A stretch of 64,000 nt of DNA from AP-15 sp963833745 (GTDB lineage: Bacteria; Pseudomonadota; Alphaproteobacteria; ATCC43930; CGMCC-115725). The stretch covers positions 744,001 through 808,000 of the forward strand of contig CAWHZD010000007.1 of assembly GCA_963833745.1 (NCBI GenBank), in the 5' to 3' direction. This document shows, in pieces, positions 17,839 through 29,447 of the stretch. The position numbers and the translations under genes are program-made. Each line of letters begins with the position of its first letter. Within the stretch, counting starts at the first letter, position 1. Below the pieces are notes generated by a model, which was not told where the DNA came from, searched no databases, and saw only the letters and a list, made by a program, of their open reading frames with translations.

Positions 17839-18567
17839 CTACAGCCCGAGGTAGAATCTGCGGACCAGCGCGTTGTTGTTGAGCTCGTCGGCGGAGGCGC
17901 CTTCAAAGGCGATCTTGCCGTGGACGATCACATAGCCGCGGTCGGCGATGCGGACTGCCTGATTGAAGTTCTGCTCGGCCATCAGCACCGTCAGCTGGTA
18001 GCGCTCCTTCAACTCCTGGATCTTCTCGATCGTGCGCTTGACGAGAACCGGGGCGAGGCCGACCGAGGGCTCGTCGATCAGCAGGATCTTGGGCGCCGAC
18101 ATCAGGGCGCGCGCGAGCGCCAGCATCTGCTGCTCGCCCCCGCTCATGCTGCCCGACAGCTGCCGGCGCCGCTCGCGCAACACCGGGAAGGTCGCGTAGC
18201 ACGAGTCGAGGTTCTGCCCTATCTCCGCCCGCGCCGTCGGGCGGAAGGCGCCGAGCAGCAAATTCTCCTCGACCGTCAGCTTGGGGAACAGGCGCCGCCC
18301 CTCCGGCACCAGGCTGATGCCGAGGTCGACGATCTCCTCGGTCGTGCGGCCGACGAGGTCATGGCGCCGGCCGTCGATCTCAGCCGTGATCGAGCCGGCC
18401 ATCGGCGGCACGATCCCCATCACGCACTTCATGACCGTGCTCTTGCCGTTGCCGTTGGTGCCGAGCAGCACCACGGTCTCGCCCGCCGCGACCTCGAGCG
18501 ACACGCCGTCGAGCACGCGCACCGCACCGTAGCCGGCGTCGACGCGAGAAATCGTGAGACTACTCGC
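17839..18567 (-). CDS. livF: Branched-chain amino acid ABC transporter ATPase LivF
   Basis: A 242-residue ATP-binding protein. Walker A is LLGTNGNGKST, the signature is GSMSGGEQQMLALARAL and Walker B is ILLIDEPSVGLAP; the order and wording are typical of LivF. The start was taken as the TTG at 18567, which gives ASSLTISRVDAGYGAVRVLD and overlaps the end of livG by eight bases. An upstream start at 18642 would run through livG. It energises, together with LivG, the LivH/LivM permease for branched-chain or related amino acids. Confidence 0.88.
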   Translation of the reverse strand, partial: ASSLTISRVDAGYGAVRVLDGVSLEVAAGETVVLLGTNGNGKSTVMKCVMGIVPPMAGSITAEIDGRRHDLVGRTTEEIVDLGISLVPEGRRLFPKLTVEENLLLGAFRPTARAEIGQNLDSCYATFPVLRERRRQLSGSMSGGEQQMLALARALMSAPKILLIDEPSVGLAPVLVKRTIEKIQELKERYQLTVLMAEQNFNQAVRIADRGYVIVHGKIAFEGASADELNNNALVRRFYLGL

Positions 18568-19309
18568 CAAGATAGGCTCTCTCGACCTCGGGGTTGCGGA
18601 TTGCCTCCTGCGGCGCGCCGTCGGCGATCTTGTGGCCGGCAACCAGGACGACGAGCCGGGTCGAAAAGCTCATCACCGCGCGCATGATGTGTTCGATCAG
18701 GACGATGGTGATGCCGCTCTCATTGAGGCGGAACAGGACGCCCAGGATCTCCTCGACCTCGGACGGCGAAAGGCCGGCCATCGACTCGTCGGCGAACAGC
18801 AGCCTGGGCGCGCTGGCAACGGCGCGGGCGAGTTCGAGCTTGCGCATCTCGACCTGGGTCAGGTCGCGCGGCAGCTGCCGGGCCTTGTCGGCAAGCCCGA
18901 CCTCGGCGAGGAGCTGCAGGCAGCGCTCATCGATCGCGGCGGCAGAAAGGTGCGCGCCGGGCCGCGCGTTGACAGTGTAGAGCAGCGGGATGCGGAGGTT
19001 GTCGACGAGGCTCATCGTGCGGAACGGCTTGGGTAATTGAAAGCTGCGGGCGAGGCCGAGCCGGGTTCGCTTGTAGGCGGGCGCGCCGTCGAGCCGGCCG
19101 CCGTCGAAGGTGATCGTGCCGCTGTCGTGGCGCAGGGTCCCGCAGAGGCAGTTGACCAAGGTGCTTTTGCCCGAGCCGTTGGGGCCGATCAGCCCCAGCC
19201 TTTCGCCGGAAGCGACAGCGAATTCGATGTTTTCGAGTGCCACAAACCCGCCGAAATGCTTGCCGAGTCCCGTGGCTGCGAGGAGTGGCGCGGCGGGGGT
19301 TGCCATCAC
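18560..19309 (-). CDS. livG: Branched-chain amino acid ABC transporter ATPase LivG
   Basis: A 249-residue ATPase with Walker A LIGPNGSGKSTLVNCL, the LivG-type Q-loop stretch LGLARSFQLPKPF and Walker B LLFADESMAGLSP. The signature is diverged: TQVEMRKLELARAV occupies the position where LSGGQ-like residues are expected. The start codons at 19309/19306 overlap the livM stop. It is the second ATPase of the liv system. Confidence 0.88.
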   Translation of the reverse strand: MMATPAAPLLAATGLGKHFGGFVALENIEFAVASGERLGLIGPNGSGKSTLVNCLCGTLRHDSGTITFDGGRLDGAPAYKRTRLGLARSFQLPKPFRTMSLVDNLRIPLLYTVNARPGAHLSAAAIDERCLQLLAEVGLADKARQLPRDLTQVEMRKLELARAVASAPRLLFADESMAGLSPSEVEEILGVLFRLNESGITIVLIEHIMRAVMSFSTRLVVLVAGHKIADGAPQEAIRNPEVERAYLGE

Positions 19310-20256
19310 CGCCGCTCACGTGCGCGGCGGCGCGCCTGGACGAGCCCGACAATGCCGTTGGGGGCGATGATCACAAAGCTGATCAGCAGCAATCCGACGA
19401 TCAGAAGGTTGAGGGCCGAGGAGATCGTCACCGTCGCCACCTGCTGGATCGTGCCGAGCAGCACCGCGCCGATGACCGGGCCGATCCAGCTCGTCATTCC
19501 GCCGATCAGCGGCATCGCGACACTGTTGACCGCATAGGACAAGTTGAAGCTCGAGGTTGGGTCGAGATAGGTCACGTAATAGGGCATCGGCGCCCCCGCC
19601 ATGCCCATCAAGGCACCACTGAGGGTGGTGGCGATCAGCTTCAAGCGTAGGGTCGGCACACCCGCCGCCTCGGCCGCCTGCTCGTCGTCGCGGATCGCGG
19701 CGAGCCCGAGCCCGAGCTGCGAGCGCTCGACCGTACGGGCGATCGCCACCGCCACCCAACTCAAGATCAGCATCAGCGAATAAAGGTACTGGATATAGCT
19801 GCCAAACAACGGCGCCTGTTGCGGCCGAATGATGTAGATGCCGCGCGAACCGCCGACAAAATCCCAATTGACGATCAGGGTTTGCGCGACGATCGCCATC
19901 GCCAAGGTGGCGATCGCGAAAAACACGCCCTTCAGCCGCAGGGTCAGGTAGCCCATGCCAAAGCCGATGACGCCGGAAACGATCCCGGCGACGACGATCA
20001 TGACCGGCACCGGGACCGAGGTCAGCTTGTGCAATACGACCGAACTGTAGGCACCGACCGCGAAAAAGGCGCCGGTGCCGAAATTGGTGTAGCCGGTATA
20101 GCCGCCGAGGATGTTCCACGCGGTCGCCAGCACGATGTACTGCAGCACGACATAGCCGGCAAAAAAGAAATACTCGTTTTGGATTTGCCAGCGGGTCAGC
20201 ACCAGAAATGCCGCCGCGACCAGAAATGAGGCGCCCCAGAATTTTCCGCCGCTCAT
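19306..20256 (-). CDS. livM: Branched-chain amino acid ABC permease LivM
   Basis: A 316-residue membrane protein with about eight to ten hydrophobic helices. The LivM signature region reads YTGYTNFGTGAFFAVGAYSS, and the EAA-like loop is AIRDDEQAAEAAGVPTLRLK. It pairs with LivH in the inner membrane. The gene starts six bases after the livH stop and overlaps livG at its end. Confidence 0.88.
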   Translation of the reverse strand: MSGGKFWGASFLVAAAFLVLTRWQIQNEYFFFAGYVVLQYIVLATAWNILGGYTGYTNFGTGAFFAVGAYSSVVLHKLTSVPVPVMIVVAGIVSGVIGFGMGYLTLRLKGVFFAIATLAMAIVAQTLIVNWDFVGGSRGIYIIRPQQAPLFGSYIQYLYSLMLILSWVAVAIARTVERSQLGLGLAAIRDDEQAAEAAGVPTLRLKLIATTLSGALMGMAGAPMPYYVTYLDPTSSFNLSYAVNSVAMPLIGGMTSWIGPVIGAVLLGTIQQVATVTISSALNLLIVGLLLISFVIIAPNGIVGLVQARRRARERR

Positions 20257-20261
20257 GCCGC

Positions 20262-21137
20262 TCAGCGTCCAAGGATGCCGGCGGGGCGGACCGCCAGGGT
20301 CAGCAGCAGAAAGCCGAATGCCACCGCGGGCGCCCAGGAGGGTCCGTAAAAGGTCGCGGTGATGCTTTCGGCGATGCCGATCAGCAGCGCCCCCGCGACC
20401 ATCCCCGGAAAGCTCGTCATCCCGCCCAAGACGCAGATCGCAAAAATGCGGCCGATATAGTCGCGGCCGATCGACGGCTCGACCGGCTGGATGATGATCA
20501 GCAGCGCACCGGCGACCGACGCGGTCGCGATCGAGATGCCAAAGGCGATGCGCTTGATCCGGGTCGGACTGGCCGCCATCAGCTGCAACGCCAGCCGGTC
20601 CTGTGAGACCGCGAGGATCGCCCGCCCGATAAAGCTGCGGCCGAGAAAGAACTGCAGCGATGCGACCATCAACAGCGCGACGACAAATGGGATCAGCATG
20701 CGCAACGGCAGGTCGACAAAGCCGAAATGCAGGCTCGGCCCGATATAGGGCGCGTCGACAAACCGATAATCCACGCCAAAGACCAGGATCAGCGTCACCT
20801 CGCCAACGAACAACAGCCCGAAGAAAAAGGCGAGGCCTTGAATCGATTCCTCGCCGCGGCGCTCAAAGGCATAGTAATAGAGCTGATAGACGGCCATCCC
20901 GAGCAGGAAAAACACCGGCATCATCGCGACCCCGATAAGCACCGGGTCGAGGCCGATCGTCGAATTGATCGCATAGGCGACAAACGACCCCAGCATGATA
21001 AAGGCCGGGTGGGCGATGTTGACGATGTCGAGCATGCCGAACGAGATCGTCACCCCGACCGTGACCGCGGCATAAAAGCCGCCGAGCAGCAGGCCCGCGA
21101 CAATCGCGTTGACCAGGAGGTCGAGCGAAATCTCCAT
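20262..21137 (-). CDS. livH: Branched-chain amino acid ABC permease LivH
   Basis: A 291-residue inner-membrane permease (GLLLGGFYAAVTVGVTISFG, IVNIAHPAFIMLGSFVAY, and AVSQDRLALQLMAASPTRIK as the EAA loop). It is the first gene of the visible liv operon. A periplasmic binding protein (LivK), which normally accompanies the set, is not found next to it. Confidence 0.88.
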   Translation of the reverse strand: MEISLDLLVNAIVAGLLLGGFYAAVTVGVTISFGMLDIVNIAHPAFIMLGSFVAYAINSTIGLDPVLIGVAMMPVFFLLGMAVYQLYYYAFERRGEESIQGLAFFFGLLFVGEVTLILVFGVDYRFVDAPYIGPSLHFGFVDLPLRMLIPFVVALLMVASLQFFLGRSFIGRAILAVSQDRLALQLMAASPTRIKRIAFGISIATASVAGALLIIIQPVEPSIGRDYIGRIFAICVLGGMTSFPGMVAGALLIGIAESITATFYGPSWAPAVAFGFLLLTLAVRPAGILGR

Positions 21138-21290
21138 GATTATTCAGCGCTCCGGCCATTCTGCGCCCGGCGCGAACCCGGCGTCTGCGGGCAAACGCGG
21201 CATTTCCAACCCCTTTGGCGATTTCCGCCATTAGAGCAGCAACGGCTGCACGTGTTAAGGCACAAACCCTCGTGCGCTGCGGGTCTCTCG

Positions 21291-22838
21291 TTAGGGTGTC
21301 GCGCCGAACCCGGCCGGCGCCGGCCAGGCCGCCAACCATGCGTCGAGCACATCGAAGGCTTGTGGCGACCGTGGCGAAATCAGAAACCGGATCTTCGCCG
21401 AATTCGCTCGCGGCGTGATCGTGAAGATGTTGTAGACAAAAGCGGCCGAGAGATAGACCGAGCTTGCCTCTTCCCTCCCTTCATGTTCCGCGCTGCCATT
21501 ATCCGGAAAAACGGTGGCGCTCGCCGTGCTGTCGGTCGATATCACCCTCCCGTCGCGGTCGATCTGCTGAACCGCCACCGTGATATTGCCTTGCGCGGAT
21601 TCAGTGCGAGCATTGATGCCGAAAGCATAGTGGCCGCCGGCCTCAAATTTGCCTACTGGGAGATCCTGATACATCGCCTCGGTGAGGTCGTTATCGCAAC
21701 GGCCGTCGGGTCCGGCACCGCAATCGAGGCGCAGATAGCGCACGCCGATCGGAGACGCCCAAGTGTCGGGGTGCGTCGTCGAGTTGTGAACGCTCCATCG
21801 TATCGGGTTACCGGCAGCGCTTTTACCTTCGCTGCTCCATACCGGAAAAATCGCGCCGTCAAAATGGGGCTTGACGAGCAGATTTGTATTTGGAATGGGC
21901 CATACCGGAAGCTCCGGCACCGCTGCTAATGTCACCCTCGACCAATCGTGACAAAATTGCACGACAAAACTGACGCCTTGATAGGTCTCGTTTGCCGGCC
22001 CGTTGCATTCGGTTGTCGGCGTCGGGTTCTGTTGCGTCGGAGTCCACACTTCCCAGCGCGTGATCCCGTATTCCCTGGTGAAATAGAATATCTCGAGATG
22101 ACCGTGCCGCAGAAATCGGTCTCCCGAACGGAAACCGTGATACGAAATCACTGTATCCATCGTCTTCGTGGGACTGCCGCCGACGCCGCCGAATGGAAAT
22201 CCGGTCTGGTGTTTCCAGCTGGTCAGGGTGTCGGTGGAATAACGGCTGGGACAAGAGCCGGGATAGGATTGTCCGGTTTGTTCCCAATAGGTGTCGGCGA
22301 TCGGGATCGTTGCCATGCCACCCTTTAAAAAATCTGCCAACGGAAATAGAACCCATCCGCCAATGCTGCAGTTGCGGCCGAAGAAGGTCTGTCCGTACCC
22401 GCCGCCGTCGCTGGTGTCGGCGATCGCCGCCCATCCGGACTGCAGTTGGTAGATGTCATAGCCGTCGGTGCCGTTGAACAAATTGAAACGGTTGAAGGGT
22501 AAATAGTCGAAGGTCGCGACGATCCAGATTTTCCCGTCGACCGGATTATACAACGGGTATGCGTCGCGTTGCTGGTACGCCATTTGCTCGATGTTGTGGT
22601 AGGGCAGTGGATCACCCGATTGGATCTTTCTGATTTTCGTACCGTCCGGGCAGCCGCCGTAAGGATCCACCGGCAACACCAGATCCCGTCGATCGGCACA
22701 GATGCTTTTTACCAGCCAGGACATCGGATTGTTCACGTCCAGCCGATCGATTTCCGTCGCCCCCGCTGCTGCCCTGGTAAGATTCAACAGACCGATGCAC
22801 AGCAACAACAGAGCCAAAGCACATCTAGGACCGGTCAA
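21291..22838 (-). CDS. Large secreted protein, unknown family
   Basis: About 515 residues. No ATG lies near the signal peptide; the TTG at 22838 (TGPRCALALLLLCIGLLNLT), with GGGG eight bases upstream, was chosen, and a TTG at 22874 is the alternative. After the signal peptide the protein is rich in Trp, Tyr, Gly and Cys pairs (for example WEVWTPTQQNPTPTTECNGP and YLRLDCGAGPDGRCDND). The last about 120 residues look like a beta-sandwich carbohydrate-binding-like domain (GHYAFGINARTESAQGNITV). I do not recognise the full-length family. It is probably a periplasmic or extracellular protein. Confidence 0.65.
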   Translation of the reverse strand: MTGPRCALALLLLCIGLLNLTRAAAGATEIDRLDVNNPMSWLVKSICADRRDLVLPVDPYGGCPDGTKIRKIQSGDPLPYHNIEQMAYQQRDAYPLYNPVDGKIWIVATFDYLPFNRFNLFNGTDGYDIYQLQSGWAAIADTSDGGGYGQTFFGRNCSIGGWVLFPLADFLKGGMATIPIADTYWEQTGQSYPGSCPSRYSTDTLTSWKHQTGFPFGGVGGSPTKTMDTVISYHGFRSGDRFLRHGHLEIFYFTREYGITRWEVWTPTQQNPTPTTECNGPANETYQGVSFVVQFCHDWSRVTLAAVPELPVWPIPNTNLLVKPHFDGAIFPVWSSEGKSAAGNPIRWSVHNSTTHPDTWASPIGVRYLRLDCGAGPDGRCDNDLTEAMYQDLPVGKFEAGGHYAFGINARTESAQGNITVAVQQIDRDGRVISTDSTASATVFPDNGSAEHEGREEASSVYLSAAFVYNIFTITPRANSAKIRFLISPRSPQAFDVLDAWLAAWPAPAGFGATP

Positions 22839-22874
22839 TAAATTATCCCCGCCAGGTTTTTGCCGCCGCAACAA

Positions 22875-23540
22875 GATAATCTCACTTTGTGTGTGGTACC
22901 GTTATCAGGTCATCGCTGCCGCCGGCAACCGGCACATCGACGAAAAACCCCAGGGGCGGCAAGAACCTGGGTGGCGCAACCTATAGGGTGCATCCCATCT
23001 GGACTGCTACAGCCGGACGGACATGATTGCCGGAAGCGGCCCGTCAAATCGCCACGAGATTTTGTACTTCGGGCAAGGTGATCGCGGTGCGGCGCGCGTC
23101 GACGACTTCAAGTCTCGTTCCACCGACCAGCCCGTGGGACGCCCAGGTGACAAGCCGAGCCTGACATGCCTTACCCGAGCAATCTTCGCCTCGAATCCTA
23201 TCGCGCGCGCGATGGCCGGATAGTGGGAAAAATCGGGTCATTAAGTTGGGGGGATTGGGTCTCAATACGAAATTTGGCGCTTTCTGTTTGTCCAGCGTCA
23301 GGTTGAGAAGCTGATGCGGACTGCCATTGAATTCCCGCCAATACGACATCAAGCACGGCTGGAGGCAAGCCTTTGCTTTCGCACCGTTGGAGACGACAGA
23401 CGCGTGCTGCTCCGATCCGGCGCATTAGCGGCACCCGGCTAGCCAGCGATCGCGCGTGGCTCTACTATTGCGCGGGTGCCTGATAAGCAGCTCCACGACC
23501 GGAGCAGTGCGAAAATACAGCCACCGATGAGGAAACGCTC
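22875..23540. other. Intergenic region, no gene recognised
   Basis: About 665 bases between divergently oriented genes. A minus-strand frame of 102 codons (23044-23352) exists but has no recognisable domain or convincing ribosome site. The promoters of both flanking genes should lie here. Confidence 0.45.
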
Positions 23541-24650
23541 ATGGGCGTGCGCCGTTTGCTGATCGCGGGTGCCGCGACCCTGCTGTTCGCGCTACTTTAT
23601 GCCGTCACCGGTCCCGGAGGCGTGGCTAGGGCGCAGGCCCCCGCGCCGGCCCCGAACGCTACTCCCCCGATGCCGGTGCAGCCTTGGGGGCTGCCGCCGT
23701 TGCCGGCGGGGGTCGGCCCGGTCGAGAAATTCGCCGACGTCAGCGGCACGCCGCAGGGCAAGTTCCTGGAAGGCGGCGCGTTCGACACCCAGGGCAATCT
23801 GTGGTTCGTGGCGATAGGCTCGGGGTGGATTTCCTACCTGACGCCGGACGGCAAATTGGTCCCGGTGGTCAATTGCAACCCGCCGCCGGAATTGGGTCAG
23901 ACCTGCGAGCCGCAGGGGACCCGCTGGCACAACGGCAAGCTCTATCTGACCTCGCGGCACCGCGGCATCTTGGTCTACGACCCGCAGACAAAACAGCTGA
24001 CGACCTTGGTCTATGCCTATCGCAACCAGTTGTTCAAAGGCCCCAACGACCTCGATTTCGACGCTGAGGGGAATCTGTTCTTCACCGACCCGTGGGGGAC
24101 GGGGCCGGGGCCGAATGAAACCGACCGCACCGGGGCGGTCTATCAGTATTCACGCGACGGCGTGCTGCGCAAGGTGATGGACAGCGGCCTGTTTCCGAAC
24201 GGGATCGCGGTCTCGCCAGACGACAACACCTTGGCGGTCGGCGACTTTCGGGCCGGCCGCATGTGGTATGCCGGGTTTGAGATTGGTCCCAACATGGGCT
24301 GCCCGCAATGCCCGACGGATCCGCTGCATCTGACCTTTGCCGGGGTCAAGGCCGGCACCTATCTCCCCGGCAACGCCGGCCCCGACGGTGTCCATTACGA
24401 CGTCAAGGGCAATGTGTGGGCCGGCGCGCCCCCGCTCGGCGGCATCATCGAAATCAATCCGCGCGGTATAATCCTCGGCTTTGTGCCGATCCCGAACGGC
24501 GACGCCGCGACAACGAATTTTGCTTTTGGCGGTCCCGGCAACCAGTACGTCTATTTCGAGGGGGCGACGAGCGGGACGTTCTGGCGCTTCAAGGCGCCCT
24601 ACCCCGGTCTGATCGGCCCGGGCGGCACCCGCCTGCCGGCGCAGCCTTGA
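23541..24650 (+). CDS. SMP-30/gluconolactonase-like secreted propeller
   Basis: A 369-residue protein with a signal peptide (LLIAGAATLLFALLYAVTG, cleavage near ARAQA) and an SMP-30/gluconolactonase/LRE-type six-bladed propeller. Likely metal ligands are in FLEGGAFDTQG (Glu), LFKGPNDLDFDAEG (Asn) and FPNGIAVSPDDNT (Asp). GAGGAAAC precedes the ATG. Family enzymes hydrolyse sugar lactones; the substrate here is unknown. Cys pairs (CNPPPELGQTC and MGCPQCPTD) fit export to the periplasm. Confidence 0.8.
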   Translation: MGVRRLLIAGAATLLFALLYAVTGPGGVARAQAPAPAPNATPPMPVQPWGLPPLPAGVGPVEKFADVSGTPQGKFLEGGAFDTQGNLWFVAIGSGWISYLTPDGKLVPVVNCNPPPELGQTCEPQGTRWHNGKLYLTSRHRGILVYDPQTKQLTTLVYAYRNQLFKGPNDLDFDAEGNLFFTDPWGTGPGPNETDRTGAVYQYSRDGVLRKVMDSGLFPNGIAVSPDDNTLAVGDFRAGRMWYAGFEIGPNMGCPQCPTDPLHLTFAGVKAGTYLPGNAGPDGVHYDVKGNVWAGAPPLGGIIEINPRGIILGFVPIPNGDAATTNFAFGGPGNQYVYFEGATSGTFWRFKAPYPGLIGPGGTRLPAQP

Positions 24651-24897
24651 GCCGGGCGAGGGGCGCCAACCCGAGGTCTTCCCCAGACTCGCTCGGCCCG
24701 ATAACGCGCTCACTCGGCATCGGCAAGCCGCGGAAGACGGGCTGAGCACGACTTCGGCTGTCTGCCGCGGGCTCGATCCAGGGATACACGTCTTGGTTTA
24801 GCCACCTAAAACTCGTCAAGTCAGGCCAAGTGCGGCCAAGTCGATCGAGGTCAGCGGACCCTTCCTACGCCGCCCACTCGACCGAGTACGGAGCCCA

Positions 24898-25297
24898 CTA
24901 ATATTTGGGCCCTTCATGTATCCGCGAGATGATCTCTTGGACGCTTACAGGCTCGTGCCCCCACGTGACCTCTTTCCCAAGCGTCTTGACGTCGTCGACA
25001 GCCCCGTCGATCTCGTGCGGGCGTCGGCCGACCGAAAAGCGGTCCGCTGCCCTGGCGCGGGCCTTTGACGCCTCAACGTCGCGATGGCGGGGCGGGGCGT
25101 TTGTCACCAGTGAGTTCGAGCAATTCGTGCGCCGCCTTAGCCACCTGGTCCACGGCTCGGTCGAAAGCGGGTTGGTTTGCCTTGGACGGCCGGTTAGACC
25201 CACTCAATTTGCGGACGAATTGCAAGGAAGACGCCCGGATCTCTTCCGCTGTCGCGGGTGGCTTGAAGTTATGCAGCGTCTTGATGTTGCGACACAT
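24898..25297 (-). pseudogene. DUF2277 protein, one-base frameshift
   Basis: MCRNIKTLHNFKPPATAEEI is the standard DUF2277 opening, with GGGGAGGAG upstream of the ATG at 25297. The frame breaks after AKAAHELLE. Removing one T of the TT pair at 25115-25116 (plus strand) restores LLDSLVTNAPPRHRDVEA, exactly the family's next segment. In the restored frame the protein does not end at the usual about 90 residues but continues for some 40 more (RRPHEIDGAVDDVKTLGK to RIHEGPKY). DUF2277 proteins are small and of unknown function. Confidence 0.7.
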
Positions 25298-25577
25298 GAC
25301 ACTCCTCCCCACAAGACGAACCGGTCAGTGGCGGGCCGACGAGCCGGGCATGCGGGCGGCAAGCTGTGCTTGCTGCCGGTCACGATCCGCCTCCGACATT
25401 TTTTCTTTTACCCGACAGTGAGGCCAGCACGCTACATGCTCCATCACCCTTTTCGGCCCCCATTTCGCGTCGATTGGGGCTTGCGGGTGGCGGATTTGCG
25501 GGTAGCGGATTTGCGGGCGGGGGTGGCGCCCGGCGATGGGCGATGCTATTCCGCGCGCTACTCGTCGCGGGGCAAAG

Positions 25578-27110
25578 ATGGACAATATTCTCGACCGCTT
25601 GGATGAAAAGCGGAAAGCGGCGCGGGCGGGCGGCGGCGCCGGTCGGATCGAGGCGCAGCACCGCCGCGGCAAGCTGACCGCGCGCGAGCGGATCGAATTG
25701 CTGCTCGACCCCCAATCCTTTGAGGAATGGGACATGTTCGTCGAGCACCGCAGCCACGATTTCGGCATCGACGCGCACCGCATACCGGGCGACGGCGTGG
25801 TCACCGGCTATGGCACGGTCAACGGCCGGCTGGTCTTTGTGTTCAGCCAGGATTTCACCGTGTTCGGCGGCTCGCTGTCCGAGGCGCACGCCGAAAAGAT
25901 CTGCAAGATCATGGACCAGGCGATCAATGTCGGGGCCCCGGTGATCGGGATCAACGATTCCGGCGGTGCACGCATCCAGGACGGCGTCGCCTCACTCGCC
26001 GGTTATGCCGAGGTGTTCGAGCGCAACGTCTTGGCCTCGGGGGTAGTCCCTCAGATTTCGATGATCATGGGGCCGTGCGCCGGCGGAGCGGTCTATTCAC
26101 CGGCGATGACCGATTTCATCTTCATGGTCAAAGACACCTCCTACATGTTCGTGACCGGGCCGGAGGTGGTGCGCACCGTCACCCACGAGACCGTGACGCA
26201 GGAGGAGCTGGGCGGTGCCGTAACCCACACCGGGCGCTCGGGGGTCGCCGACCGCGCTTTCGCCAATGACGTCGAGGCGTTGCTGGAATTGCGCCGGTTT
26301 GTTGATTTTCTGCCGGCCTCGAACCGGGTAATGCCACCGTTGCGGCCGACCGCCGACCCGCGCGACCGGGTCGAGCCGTCGCTCGACAATTTGGTGCCTA
26401 ACAACCCGAACAAGCCCTACGACATCAAGGAACTGATCCTGAAGGTTGTCGACGAGGGCGATTTTTTCGAAATCCAGCCCGATTTCGCGCGCAACATCGT
26501 GATCGGGCTGGCGCGGATGGAGGGCTCGCCGATCGGCCTCGTCGCCAACCAGCCGATGGTGCTGGCCGGCTGCCTCGACATCGACAGCGCGCGCAAGGCG
26601 GCGCGGTTTGTCCGGTTTTGCGACTGCTTCGACATCCCGATCGTGACCTTTGTCGACGTACCGGGATTTCTTCCGGGAACCGCGCAGGAATATGGCGGGA
26701 TCATCAAGCACGGCGCCAAATTGCTGTTCGCGTTTGCCGAGGCGACGGTGCCCAAGGTAACCCTGATCACGCGCAAGGCCTATGGCGGCGCCTATGACGT
26801 GATGAGCTCAAAGCATCTGCGCGGCGACCTCAATTTCGCCTGGCCCTCGGCCGAGATCGCGGTGATGGGGCCAAAGGGCGCGGTCGAGATCATCTTTCGC
26901 GCCGATCTCGGCGACGCCGCGGCGATCGAGGCGCGAACCGAGGAATACCGCGAGAAATTCGCCAACCCGTTTGTCGCCGCGAGCCGCGGGTTTATCGACG
27001 ACGTGATCCAGCCGCGCGACACCAGGCGGCGGCTATGCCGTGCGCTCGCCATGCTGCGCGGCAAGCAGCTGACCAATCCGCCCAAAAAGCACGACAACAT
27101 CCCGCTGTGA
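25578..27110 (+). CDS. pccB: Propionyl-CoA carboxylase beta subunit
   Basis: A 510-residue carboxyltransferase starting MDNILDRLDEKRKAARAGGG. It has the N-terminal acyl-CoA/biotin site (GINDSGGARIQDGVASLAGY, then MIMGPCAGGAVYSPAMTDF) and the C-terminal domain (FVDVPGFLPGTAQEYGGII, LITRKAYGGAYDVMSSKHL). It transfers the carboxyl group from biotin (carried by the alpha subunit encoded downstream) to propionyl-CoA, giving methylmalonyl-CoA in propionate, odd-chain fatty acid and branched-chain amino acid breakdown. Length and sequence style favour PCC over MCC or acetyl-CoA carboxylase. An in-frame start at 25536 lacks homology. Confidence 0.9.
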   Translation: MDNILDRLDEKRKAARAGGGAGRIEAQHRRGKLTARERIELLLDPQSFEEWDMFVEHRSHDFGIDAHRIPGDGVVTGYGTVNGRLVFVFSQDFTVFGGSLSEAHAEKICKIMDQAINVGAPVIGINDSGGARIQDGVASLAGYAEVFERNVLASGVVPQISMIMGPCAGGAVYSPAMTDFIFMVKDTSYMFVTGPEVVRTVTHETVTQEELGGAVTHTGRSGVADRAFANDVEALLELRRFVDFLPASNRVMPPLRPTADPRDRVEPSLDNLVPNNPNKPYDIKELILKVVDEGDFFEIQPDFARNIVIGLARMEGSPIGLVANQPMVLAGCLDIDSARKAARFVRFCDCFDIPIVTFVDVPGFLPGTAQEYGGIIKHGAKLLFAFAEATVPKVTLITRKAYGGAYDVMSSKHLRGDLNFAWPSAEIAVMGPKGAVEIIFRADLGDAAAIEARTEEYREKFANPFVAASRGFIDDVIQPRDTRRRLCRALAMLRGKQLTNPPKKHDNIPL

Positions 27111-27142
27111 CAACCTTTCATAAACTGACAACGAGCAAGAAG

Positions 27143-27176
27143 CCCTCACCCCGGCAGAGGCGTGGGAGGGTGAGGG
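27143..27176. repeat. REP-like inverted repeat between pccB and pccA
   Basis: The arms CCCTCACCC (27143-27151) and GGGTGAGGG (27168-27176) are separated by 16 bases. It is the same type of sequence as the longer element at 35186-35292. It lies in the 103-base gap between pccB and pccA and could influence mRNA stability or read-through. Confidence 0.65.
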
Positions 27177-27213
27177 ACTGCAAGCGACGGGGCTCCTTCG
27201 CCCTCCCGGCGTT

Positions 27214-29199
<1,986 letters not shown>

Positions 29200-29338
29200 C
29201 ACGCCACCGGGGCGGCGCACCCCCTGCGGATGAGGGTTCGCTCACAGCTCTGCGAAGGCAGGAGCGGTCCCGGAAAACTCGGCCGCAATCAGGCGTTTGT
29301 GCAGAGTTCCGGACCCGACAAGGTGAGTGCGTCTTGCG

Positions 29339-29404
29339 CGGGCTTGTCCCACGTATCCACGCATGCTGCCGGCGTCAAAGACATGGATGCCCGGAACAAG
29401 CCCG
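29339..29404. repeat. Diverged long-stem inverted repeat (type 2)
   Basis: CGGGCTTGTCCCACGTATCC (left, from 29339) and GGATGCCCGGAACAAGCCCG (right, to 29404) are imperfect complements and resemble the better-kept copy at 14906-14973. It lies between the convergent pccA and dnaE genes. Confidence 0.6.
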
Positions 29405-29447
29405 GCCAAGGCGAAGCGGGGACCAGCCCTGCAACTTTTTGCGCAGC

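Noticed and set aside
18568..18642. Upstream start for livF
   Set aside because: It would overlap livG by more than 80 bases and add an Arg-rich N-terminus absent from LivF.
23044..23352. Small minus-strand gene of 102 codons
   Set aside because: No domain, no ribosome site and ordinary intergenic composition.
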